Below, one piece after another: positions 35,401 to 47,400 of a stretch of 64,000 bases of DNA. Source of the DNA: Tenrec ecaudatus. Its lineage: Eukaryota > Chordata > Mammalia > Afrosoricida > Tenrecidae. The notes under the pieces were generated by a model. It saw nothing but the letters and a program-made list of their open reading frames with translations. It was not told where the DNA came from and did not search any database. The DNA lies in assembly GCF_050624435.1 (NCBI RefSeq), contig NC_134536.1, forward strand, positions 128,410,758 through 128,474,757. Direction: 5' to 3'. Each line of letters begins with the position of its first letter. Position 1 is the stretch's first letter. The position numbers were made by a program, and so were the translations under genes.

Positions 35401-38400
35401 TAATCCAGTCTCAGAGTCGAGGAGACTGGGTTGGCGTGGTCCGTCCAATGGGCTATTGGACTAATTGTGTCCACGTGACTTCCATTTTGGGTTTTCTTTC
35501 CTCTAGAGCAGCGGTTCTCAACCTTCCTAAGGCCACGGCCCTTTCATGCAGTTTCTTGTGTTGTGCTGACCCCATCCATAACGTTATTTTTGTTACTACT
35601 TCATAACTGTCATTTTGCTCCTGTTATGAATCAGACGACCCTTGTGAAGGGTCATTTGACCCCCCAAAGGGGTCGTGACCCACAGGTTGAGAACTGCTGC
35701 TCGGGACGAAGCGAGACCAGTCACGGCAGTCCTAGATGTTCTTGTCCTCCCCTTTCTTCTGCAGAAGAGGGCGAGTAGGGTGTGCTCGGTCAGCAGAGCC
35801 TCTTCAGAGCCCGTGCGGGAAGCTTATCTAAGCTTATCTCAGCCGGGCAGCTTTGCTGCGCCTCGTGGCACATTGGAGACATTGTCGCAGCTTGGGGTGG
35901 TTGTCCGTATTTCCTTATGCTGCTGAGCATCCTGCAGTGCACAGGACAACAAAAGATGGTCTAATTCACCCTCTTCTGTCCTTAGTGCCCTTATGCTGCT
36001 GAGCATCCTGCAGTGCACAGGACAACAAAGGATGGTCTAATTCACCCTCTTCTGTCCTTAGTGCCCTTATGCTGCTGAGCATCCTGCAGTGCACAGGACA
36101 ACAAAGGATGGTCTAATTCACCCTCTTCTGTCCTTAGTGCGGAGGCCGAGAAACCCCAAGCTAGCATTCTCAGAAGTACTTATTTCACACAAGAGAATAA
36201 ACGGAATTGGCTGCTATGCCCATGGCAGCTTCCCTAGGTCTGTTTTCAGAGGAACGCTATCAGATGATGAAGAAGAGAGCCTCTGCGCTGCTCCGAGAGA
36301 CGGGGGTGGCGAGGAGCTTGGGAGCACTGCCATTCCTTATGCTTGTTTGACACTCGATAGGTCCAGCACTGTATTTCTGTGCAAATGCGGCATATGGTCT
36401 ACACTTGCTCGTTTTTTGCGAATCACACAATCCCCCGAGTGTTAGTTTCCTATGAGTGGTGAGGGCTCTGTGAGGGCCCCTTACATGCTAGCCCTATGGT
36501 GATCGTCAGCATATTGCTAAGCAGCAGAAACAGTTCTACCTGTATGACAGGTGAGGCACCACGCTCAGCATATGATGATGATGGAAGCGTCTCCTTCTGA
36601 AAAATGGTTGACTTAGAATTCCAGTCTTATTTTTTTTCTATTAGGTATAATCTTTGTCCAAAATAGCCTAAAAGATTCTTAAAAGGTAAACTTGCCAAAA
36701 ACTTTGCATTTAAAAGCATGCGTATTAGGGGCTGTTATTTTGTGCCCCCAGTTTAAGCCCTGGGAGAAGGGGAGCTTTTGTCACACAGAAGAGCCCTGGC
36801 CATGCCTTCTGTAATGTGGACCCACTCGTGGGGACGCGGTCGGGAGCTCTGAGAAGTAGCTCAGAGCCTGACGGCTCGTGGTGGTAGCCTAGTAACTGTC
36901 TATGTGTAGACTTCTGTCTTTTTAAAATCCTTTTCATTGGATGTTTCAACATTCCACAGGAAAAAAGACAAAGTTTTAACTCAACAGGATAGTAAATTAC
37001 AGATCAGCTGCATAAGATGAATTGAGATCTTACTCTGGAGTTTATGAAAATTGATAGGTGAGTGGTAAAATGCTAAATGAGTTGGGATTTGTAGGGCATC
37101 AACGTTTTAAAGATGAGTGACCTTGCATTTTTTCAAGCAGGATGCCTGCTGTGTAACATTAAAGATCATCTGTTGCTCGTGGCTGGAACACTTTGTCAAG
37201 TTCGCTGATTTTCAAGTATTTACAGGTTATCTTAAAGCATTCTTGCAGCACAAGCTGACCCCAGTTAGGAACATACCCAGTGTGGTCTCCTCCCTTAGCC
37301 TTGGTTGGGCTCTCAATCCACTAAACCAGGACACCCCCTGTGCCCGAGACCAGGACACATCAAGTGCTACTTTGCGTGCCCCAGCTTCTCAATTTGCTCA
37401 CTGTTTCGGGCTCTTTGCCCTCCCAGTGGATGCATGGGTTGAGTGGTCCCCACGTCCCACTGCTCTGGCTGCTTCCTGCACTGGTCCCAGAAGCACAGAG
37501 GGTCAGAATTCGTGGCAGCAGAGAGGGTGGGGCTTGGCATGGGCTGTTCTCACTGGATCCCTTTCCTTTCTTGGGCAGCATCAGTAGATGCTAGTGGTGG
37601 TTTCTGCTCAGCTCTGCCCGTCCCCACCTCTACTTGGCGTTAGTGATGACAGCGCCTGTGGGACATTGAGAGAAGGCGCTGTGCAGGAAATCTTTTGTGG
37701 CCCCCCCCCCCAGGGGTGGTTCCTTTCCAGGTACTTCAGGAGTTGTCACTCCCGCTTGGCTTGTCTTGCCGTTACCTGCCTTCATTGACTGTATGTAACC
37801 CTCATTCAGGAGCTTCTAGGGAAAGTAACTATGTATTCGTGAATTGTAAACACTCTAGCAGCATTATGGGAGTTGCAGTATGAGGATCAGAACCAGCTGT
37901 AATCACACAACTGGGATAACCATTATTTTGATTACTTGGTGCGTTATACTTTGTGCTTAGTGTTTTGGTGTGTGTATGTGTGCAGTTTTTTGTTTTTTGG
38001 TTTTTTTTTGTATTTTTGAACAGGATTTTCTCCATCATATGCCCACACCTACGATTCAAAAATTGTATGCATATAGATTTGTTTTGATTTTTTTCCCCCC
38101 ACATTAACACCGTGCCAGTGAGAGTTTCTTTGAATTTTAGCATGGGAAGCTGGGCTTTGCTTAACCTGTCATTTCATCACTCTTAGCCTTATTCATTGTT
38201 CATCTTTCTTCCTTTGTGACTGCTTGACTGGCGCTTCATCCACATGCCTTACTCACTGTTCACCTGTATACGCTTTGTTCAGGCAATCTCAGATTTGTGA
38301 ATCTCAGTGTCCTCTGACAAATTTGTTTAGGCTTTTCCAAATACTTTTTATGCTATTGCAAAATTTGAAGTTGCCTGCCCTCCTCACAGGAATAGCAGTT

Positions 38401-41400
38401 GTCTGTTCTTAGTCCAGGTAACATTTTCCAGGACTCAAGTTGTCATCTGTATCTTCGAGGATTACTCTTCAAGGACCTATTTCCTGGGGGGTGGGGGTGG
38501 GGGGGGCAGGAATGATTACCTAGTCTGTTGCTCATTGAAAACCTTGAATTTCATGCTTCTTGTCTTTCAGAAGACAGACGCTGCTCAGGAGTCTCAGGTA
38601 TGAGCCCCGAGGAGAATCAGGAGGGTCTGTGAGGTCCCCAGGTGGGGCGACTGCTGTCATGTGGGTTCTGGCCGCCCTCCAGAATCTCCAAGGCTGTAGA
38701 TGTTTGCAGAAGCACACTGCCACATCTTGGTCCCACAGGGGCTGCGGTTTGAACGGACCTTCCGTCAGCACGAACCACTGTGCCCCAGGCTTCATTTCAT
38801 AGGCCTGGTGGAGGGTCAACTAGGCGGTGGGAGGGTGGGGGGTAGGACAGAATTTGGGATTTCTCAAAAGAGGAAAAGTGTCACACCGGCCAGCACAGTC
38901 TTGTTGAGAATACCAGTGCTTGGGAAGCAATCACATATCGGAAGGAAACCTCTCATCAGTAAGTATGACTTGAGCGCATTAAAGAAAGAATCCCCTTAGA
39001 ATTAGCAAAAAGAAGAGCATGCCCGCCGTGAGTATTTCATCGTCAAAGAGGCTCTCTTTCCGCGCAGGCCCAAGCGAACTATCGCGTCGGGGTGGCAGCC
39101 CTGAATACCCTAGCCGGCTACATCGACTGGGTGTCCATGAATCACATCGCTGCTGAAAACTGTAAACTCCTGGAGATGCTGTGTGTGCTTCTGAATGAAC
39201 AGGAACTGCAGTTGGGAGCAGCCGAGTGCCTGCTCATTGCAGTCAGCAGAAAAGTAAGTCCCCACTGCAAGCTGACTGCTTTGCCCGTAACCTCTCTATG
39301 GACAGTAAGCCCCAGGTTACCAGCTTCTAGGAGACCACTCAGCCTTGCCCTCTATTGTTCGAGAGACTTGCCCTCACCATGAAGCCCTTACCAACCCCTA
39401 CTTAAAACAGATTCTTCATACCCCCTATATTGGCTGCATGTGCGGCTTTTTAATCATTGGAAAGACTTCGAGTTTGGGGGGCAGGGGGTTGGCACTAAGC
39501 CAGTTCTGTCCGACTCGGTGAGCCTGCAAGACAGAGTGGAACTGCTCCAGAGGGCTCCCAGGTGTGAACCACAGACCTGACCCTTGAGCCACCACACAAG
39601 CAGGGCTCATTTCTGGAACTAAAGTAAGGCAAAATAAGGATGTTGTGCACCTGTTTCACCTTCCTACAAGTTCAACGTAAGGCACGCCTGGGAATGGACC
39701 TTGTACGTAATACGGGGCCTTCCTGTGTCTCAAATTGCATAATCTGGCAGAGCATCTTGAAAGCATCTACAGGTTTGATGGTTGGTTGTTGTGATGGGTA
39801 TTTTGAGGCCAACTTCTTGCCTGTCTACAGTCCCTTGTGGCAGTAGTGTTCTAATTTTCTGGGAATATTCAGAGATGTAGAATATTCAGAAATTTCTCAG
39901 CGGATTGGTTCTTAAAACAAATACGAATCTGGACACTTCACCTATAGGAAATGAAAGTGATAAGTACTAAGATTTAAGACTAACAGGTTTTTCTGTTTGT
40001 TTTGTTTTGGTGGGATTTTTGTGTTTTTTTAAGACGTAACAGCTTTATGTCAGAGAGTCTAAAAGGTGACGGACTATCTGTTTTGGCAAACTGACGAGAT
40101 GACGGCTTGCTTCCTATGGGGCTATTATCCTGTGGATATGGACTGACTTAAGTATTTAAGTCCTGCCTTGTGTCGTTTTCACTGTGTTGCGATTTGGATG
40201 GACATGTATATAGAGTAATTGGATTCACGTGGGCATCTCCGACAGCACTCCTCCCACTTTCTCCCTGTGTGGGCTCTGCGTGCACCCTTCTTTCTTCCCG
40301 CCCTCCAGTGCCCACCTCCCCACCATTACTGGCCTTCCTTTGATAGGCCCATCACTTGGCTGAAAACTGAGTGGTGGAGGTGTGCTCAGTCCCCATGGGA
40401 AGGTGACTCAGGGCCATCGCTTTCAACGATGCCCACCAGTTTCTCTCAGGCCAGCACCAGCCATTGCCAGTGACTTGCCTCTGACTGGTCATGCCCCGGC
40501 TGGGCTTGTGAGCCTGTCTATCTTCATGGGAGCAGACAGCCTCGTGCTTCTCAGGTGGATCGCAGCCCCGTGCCTCGCCCACAGCTCCACCGGGGCTCCC
40601 ATCAGTCCACTCAGCCGGATCTTTTTTTATGATTTTGAGTTGTGTTCGTATTTTTCTCCTACTCTGTCCAGGACCACCTTTTGTGATCCAGGTGTGTCTG
40701 GCTTTTTTCTAATGTTCAGTCAGTCCTCAAATAGATGAGAAACGATGAAGTCACTAGGTTCGATGATGTAAGTGGAGAAGACGTTGGTACTTAGAAGCTG
40801 GGAGTGATGCCGTTTGTTTGACTGTGTGTCTAAAATTGGCTCTAGGGCAAGTTGGAAGACCGGAAGCCCCTGATGGTCTTGTTTGAGGATGTGGCCATGC
40901 ACTACATACTCTCTGCTGCACAGTGAGTAGCTTCTTTTCCTATGGGTCCCTCTCGGCGTTTTTGTCCCCAGTGGGTGTGCATGAAGTCCCTACCCAAATG
41001 CTAGCCATTCTACAGTCAACGCTCTCTAGATAATGCCAGTGGGCCCATCTTCAGGAAGATCGTTTGCTAGAAATGAGTTGTGCTTATTGACTTAGCAACC
41101 ACTCACTTTCACAGCTCTCTCCCCACCCACTTCATCTCCTTGATTCTCTTGGTAGCCAGGCGATCTGCTGGACTACCTATCCCCAGGCCAGCCTCATGTG
41201 CAGATTGGCAAGGTGCTTTCCCTGTCAATGCCTGCAGTGCTGGGGGTCTTGGAAGTGATGGAACCAACTGAGCAGGGGTGTCTATGTCTGTCCTTGCTCC
41301 TGGTGTGTGCCTGTTGCCAGGGAGTGGGATGGAAATGTGTGTGGCATTAGTTGGACCTGCTGCCCTCTCCTGCTCCCTCCCCTTCTCTTACTTTCAGGCC

Positions 41401-44400
41401 CAAGGGTAAAGAAAAGGGGAGCAGCTGAGCATCTTAAGCTCTCTCCCTCCCATTGGGATGTGGTGCTTTGTCCCCGTGGAGGCCGCAGTGCTCTTTTTAA
41501 GGATCCTGGTTATTAAACGAGGGCACTGTCGGAACTATCTCTGGGCCTTTTTTAAGTTCTGTGAGAGAGCCTGGCCTGCATACCAAGGAGCCCTCTCTCT
41601 GTGTGTGTGCTGCAGACAGCGAGTCACCCCCTGGCTAGTGGAGGCACGGTCCAAACGCAGGCCGTCAGACTCCAGATCTTGTACACGCTCCCTTAGCACC
41701 ACGTCAGCAGCTCTTAGTTACCTGAGCCCAGGCCACTTCCGTTAGACTCCGGTGCTTCCAAAGCCAGCTAAGGGCATGCTTACACATTCTAAGCAAAACT
41801 CTGCAAGTCAGTTGCTACCTAGAGCAGCGAGCTAGGATGGAGCAGAGCTGTCCCATCCCGCCACACTTCCCCACAGGCTGCCCATGTCAGGTAGCACTTG
41901 ACTTCTACCCGAGCACGTTAACCCCTGTGCTACCAGGGCCCCTCTTATTCACACGGTGGTTCTCACCTGTGACTGGTGGGACTAGTCTGAGATCATTGCA
42001 GGTCAGGCTTGGCCACCCAATACGTTTAATGACACCCCACCCCCAACACACACACCCAGTTAGCAGGCCTATTTGGAGTGTAAAATAGATAAAAGTTTGC
42101 AGACCTGAGGGAATGATTTTTAAAATGGAGGCACAGCCATATTTTTAACACCCTTTTTGTGTCGGTAGTATCAGGAGTGGTTTACATGTCCGACCCCCCC
42201 CCCCCCCATCTCTAGTTTCCCTTGGTATCAGCAAGTACTTCTTTGTGCATTCTAATGCATGGGCACATGCATCATTTAGTGTGATCATCTTCAGAGCTTA
42301 CTTTGGCATCTCCCGGTTCCCAAGGGCGGTGTGAGGAAGGCCTGGGGCTGGAAGGCCTCTGGAGGTTCAAGACTGGAGTCTTCTAGCGTTGGCGGTGGTT
42401 CTGCTTTGCTGTGGGTTGGCGGGGTGGGTCTTTTATTTGAAACACCTACCAGAACTTGAGTGCTGAGGCGCAGACCACAGCGAGCACATCTGATGGGAAG
42501 GCTTTCCGTTCTCTCGATGCGGGACTAATTGCACCCGTGTCTTACAGAACTGCAGACGGCGGGGGCCTGGTAGAGAAACACTACGTCTTCCTGAAGAGGC
42601 TCTGTCAGGTGTTGTGCGCTCTGGGCAATCAGCTGTGTGCACTGCTGGTGAGCACTTCCTTCCTGGGGGCGGGGGGGGGGGGGGGGAGAGCCGTCAGAGG
42701 GAGCAGTGGTGTTTGCAAGCGGGCGACAGGTGCCATTCAGTTCCGTTTGATGGGGTAGCACACTACAGACTGCATCCGGCGTGTCTGGGCTCCATTGTTC
42801 TAATGTAATAGGGTTGGTGTGCTGCACGTGTCTTTGCACCAGTCAGTCACTCATGGTGTAAGAAGAAAAATATGAATGTCGGGTCTCCTGTGAACTGCCC
42901 GACTTGTAGAACATGAGTCTGCCGAGTACCTGCCCTTCTAACACAGAGTGTGACTGAGAAGCTGTTCCCCAATGTCATGTCTGTGCCACCCAAGAAAACT
43001 GCAGGCTTTGCCCTGGAAGCATGTTTAACAGTCTTACAAGCTGCGTCACTGGGACAGACATGGGGATTTCGTGTCTGCTGTTTCGAGGTGGCAGAAAGGG
43101 TGGTGTTTCTAATGGGTGATCCACAAAACGGTTCTCTAAGATGGGGGGGGGGATTTCTTTTATATTTCCAAAAGCAGTATTCTTTATCAGTTTACTAGTT
43201 AGGCACAGAATGGGTCTTGATGATGATTGAGGCAATAGATTGGAGAGCCCTTGAAATGATGCCTGTCTTTGACCAGAGATATGTTTCCATTTTTCCTGCT
43301 CCCCTCCCTGCACATGTAAGCATTATAAATGTAAAAATTTTTCTCTCCCCACAGGGTGTAGATTCTGATGTAAAGACTCCAGCAAACTTTGGAAAATACC
43401 TCGAGTCTTTTCTTGCTTTCACAATCCATCCAAGTCAGGTAATGTCTCCAAAGTGTCTGTGAACTGAATTCAAGCACTGAGATCGGAAGTGGTAGAGTTA
43501 AGGCTTCCCCTTCCCCCGAGAAACAACCCCAGACCCACTGCCATCAGCTCAGAGACTCTACGGAGGACAGAGTGGAGCAGCTTCTTTTAATAAGTTGATG
43601 CTAATGTTAGGGATTCAGAACTTTATTCGAGCAGACAGCCCCTCCTCCCCACATGTGAGAGCAGCCTGGTGCTTCGCCTGCAGTGCCACCAGGACTCCTG
43701 AGTCCTGCCCTGCCCCTGACCCCCATCCTGCTAGTCTGAATACAGTGGGCATCCTCCCGAGCACTGCAGTAAAGGGAGGGTTGGGGGACTACAAAATATG
43801 TAGATGGTTGTGATGGGGGTGGGGGGTCATTGTCAGCCTGAATAATTATCTTGGTTAGATAGAATGCAAATCTTCACTCTGAAGTTTTTTGTTTGTTGTT
43901 TTTTTTACCCCTTCAGTTTCTACGTTCTTCAACACAGATGACTTGGGGAGCCCTGTTTAGACATGAGATTCTGTCCCGTGACGCTTTGCTATTAGCAATA
44001 ATACCAAAATATCTTCGGGCTTCTATGACTAACTTGCTGAAGGTATGCAGTGGGATCTCGACATGTGGAGTGCAGCAAGCTCACAGCATGGACACCCTTG
44101 GCAGCCCATCCTCAGTCACCAAGAGCCTCCTCTGGGCGTGCTGTTCTCTTAAGCTTCAGAGACCGCTTGTGACGAGTGTCCTTTCATATTTCCGAGCCAC
44201 TAGTAGGAGGGAGCATTGGTAGAATTCTTCAGTTTCTTCATCTCTAGCCTTAGGGGTCGATGCATAAATTTGAGTAATAGTTGTATTGACTATTTCCTTG
44301 TGTTTGGATAACTATTATCACAGGCAGCATTGTCCTTCAGGATCGATTTTGAAATGTCTTTCCTCTTGAAACTCATTCCTGTCGTAATAAATTACATGAT

Positions 44401-47400
44401 TTTCTGATTCAAAATGACCAATGCCAACACATTTCAGCTCACTAACACGTAGAATATCAATTATTACATGTTGCATTTCAATTTTGACATCTTCCAATTT
44501 TCCTAGATTCATATTCTGCACATTCTAAGTTCCCGATTATTAATTAATGTTTGCAGCTGTTTATTCTCATTTTGAGTTGTGCCCCATCAGCGAGTGAGAT
44601 CCTGAAGGCTTTACACCATCCACATCGTTCAGGTTGAATGGAATCGAGAAGACAATTGTCTTTTGAGTGCCTCCTGACCGGAGGGGCTCATCTCCGGACA
44701 CTCACCTCTGATAGTGTTCTGTATCTGACACTATTTCTCACAAACCTATCCAAAGGTTGTCAGTGAACACTCCATTGTGCTCCTGCAGAATCTGTACATG
44801 GATCAAGAGTCAGTTGTACAAACAGAACAAGGGAAACTGCATGGTTTAAAATACAGAAAGGTGTGTGTGTGTCAGGGTTGTATCCTATGCTGAGCAAATA
44901 ATCAAAGGAGCTGGATGATAGGAAGAAGAGAATTCAGCATCGAGATTGAAAGGAGGTTTATTAACAACCTACAATATTGCAAATGATAGACCCTTGGTGA
45001 AAGTGAGGAAGAACACTCGCTGACGAAGTTCAAGAATTGCAGCCTTCAGTATGGATTACAACTTGATGTGAAGAAAAAAATTTTCACACTGGACCAGGAG
45101 ATTACATGATGAATGGGAAAAAGATGGAAGCTGTCAAAGATTTCATCTTGCTTGGATCTCCAATCAGTGGTCCTGGAAGCAGCAGTCGCGATCCGATGAT
45201 GCATTGCACCGGATCAATCTGTACGCTTTGAAAAGTAAGGATGTTTCTCTGAGGACTACGGTGTACCTGACCCAAGACCTTGCATTTCCAGTCCCCTCGT
45301 GTATATAGAAGTTAGACATTGAATAAGGAGACCGGAGGAGGTTTGATGTGTTTGAATTGTGCTGATGAAGAGTACTGAAAGGACTGGGGACTCCCTCCCC
45401 CCCCCCCCCCCCAAAAGAGTCTGGAAGAGGTCCAGCCAAGATGTTCCATAGAGGCAGAGAGAGTGAGCCTTTGCCTCACGGGTTTTTGACATGTTCTTAG
45501 TCCTTGGAGAAGGCCATCGAGCTGGGTAAAGTGGAAGGACAGCAAGAAAGTGGGAGAATGTCAACAAGATCGATGGATAAAGTGACTGCAATGGGCTGGC
45601 TGCGTCAGGTGTCCCTGCGTTGTACAAAAGGTTGCTGTGAATCCAGTCGACTCCGCAGCATGTAGCAGCAGTATGAAGGAGCTGTGAAAAGCTGGAAAAT
45701 TCCACAAGGTGTTTTCTTTCCCCCAATTCCACTTTGCCACAGCCCTTTGAAGCCCTTGTAAAGTCAGAGAATCAACCCCATTAAGGAACATCCCTATGTG
45801 TACAAATAGTCCCCCGAGCAAATAGCGCCCCATATTTAATTCTCTGCATAGGGGCTCATCACTTCTCGAATGAAACACACTTTCGTGTTTATTCCTAGAG
45901 TTTAATTTGTAATGTAACAAATAGGAACTTGCTTTCTCGCCTGCTACTCTCAGGAATATCAAGCTGGGAGCAAAAGATGGACTTGGAGTCGAGCAGAATT
46001 GGCTACTTAAACTGTCTTGTGCAGACCCTTGACTCTGGACGTTAAGTGCTTGGACTCCCTTGTTTACTCCCACCCCGATCGCCTTTCTCTTTCCAGGTGG
46101 GCTTTCCGTCTAAAACAGACAGTCCCAGCTGCGAGTACTCCAGGTGTGATTTTGACAGCGATGAGGACTTCAACGCTTTCTTCAACTGTGAGTGACAAAA
46201 CTGGCCTTGAATTTCCCCGCACAGGCTTCTCAGAATGGTCGCTAGGGTTATGGGTGCTGATGCACACCCCCGACTTCTTAACTCTAAGAACACCCAACCC
46301 ATTGCTAGCAGGTTACTCACAGCAACTGCACAGCCCAACTGCCCCTGCGCGCTCCCGAAGCTGTAAATCTTTCTGGCAGCAGACAGCCTCGTCGTTCTCC
46401 TGGGAAGTTGGTGAATTTAAACCATCCACCTTGTGGTTAGCATCCCAAAGCATAGCCTATTGTACCTCCAGAACCTCCTTGGTTTTGCGTTGTCACCCTC
46501 AATTCAGATGGCGGCTGGCCAAAGTGCTGCTTTCCCCTTGTGCCATCGTGCTTGGACTTCCAACACGCGCCCACACTCTGCCGGACCTTTCTGTTGAGGG
46601 ATCAACCGTCTCAGGTCCTAAGAAGTCACTCTTAAATTCTCGTCCGGTCGAAGGGTTAAATGCTACCTGTCTTTCAGTTCTCTTTTTCAAAAAAGAGGGA
46701 AAACCCCATTAGATTCTGATATCCTAATTAGGTGATTTATTTTTTCTGTAGCCTTAGCCTCCTCCCCTCCCCCCCTTTTGTAGATTCACTTGCCCAACAG
46801 GTCACCAATTGCATAATTCAGGGACGTTCTGATAGTCACTGAGTTGTGCACACTGAGTTTTAGAAAATTTCCATCAACAGAAAAGCCTTGACTCATCAGC
46901 CATCACTCTACTTTCCCTCATCCCAACCCACGACTCATTGACCCCCTCTGAGCTGTCTCTGTCTCTGTGCTGGCCAGTGGTGGCCCTTCCTGTCGCAGGA
47001 CCCCATCACTGTTTGCAGTCTTTCGTGGCTGCCTTTCTGTCCTTGCTGTTTCCAAGAGCCCTCCTGTGAGAGAGTTCAGGTGCTTCCCATTGCAACAGTT
47101 ACCTTTCCTGTCAGTTCGTCAGTCAAACATTGGGGGTTATTCCCACTTGGGGCTATGGCAAGTAACATTGCAGTGAACCTTGGTACACACGCGTTTGTGC
47201 GGGCTTGGGTGGAGATGGAATTGCTGGCTCCTAGGATCCTGTGTTTAATGTTTTGATGTACTCCCAAACCATTTTTTAAATTGTTTTATTAGGGGCTCAT
47301 ACAACTTATCACAATCCATACATACATCAATTGTGTAAAGCACATTTGTATATTCATTTCCCTCATCATTCTCAAAACATTTGCTCTCCACTTAAGCCCT

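Larger units (their letters stand above)
34077..38570 (+). other. XPO5: XPO5 intron 5
   Basis: Holds copy D (34613-35141), a SPIN element (35509-35699) and a MER5A-like element with a 76-bp triplication (35855-36165). From 36170 to 38480 there is no repeat I can name; a G-rich run at 38486-38506 precedes exon 6. Confidence 0.7.
38598..42547 (+). other. XPO5: XPO5 introns 6 to 8 (exons 7 and 8 excepted)
   Basis: AfroSINE relics at 38640-38800 and 39485-39608; a poly-C run near 42197-42207. Intron 8 (40923-42547) is otherwise unassigned. Confidence 0.6.
42648..46096 (+). other. XPO5: XPO5 introns 9 to 11 (exons 10 and 11 excepted)
   Basis: G run at 42665-42686, AfroSINE at 43525-43715, RTE relic 44740-45680 with a poly-C run near 45398-45412. 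Unassigned sequence fills 44230-44740 and 45690-46090. Confidence 0.6.

Noticed and set aside
35913..36140. CRISPR-like array because of regular repeats
   Set aside because: Units are directly adjacent with no spacers and lie in a mammalian transposon fossil.
46017..46712. 231-codon plus-strand frame overlapping XPO5 exon 12
   Set aside because: Different frame from the exon for most of its length and runs through a SINE; a shadow.
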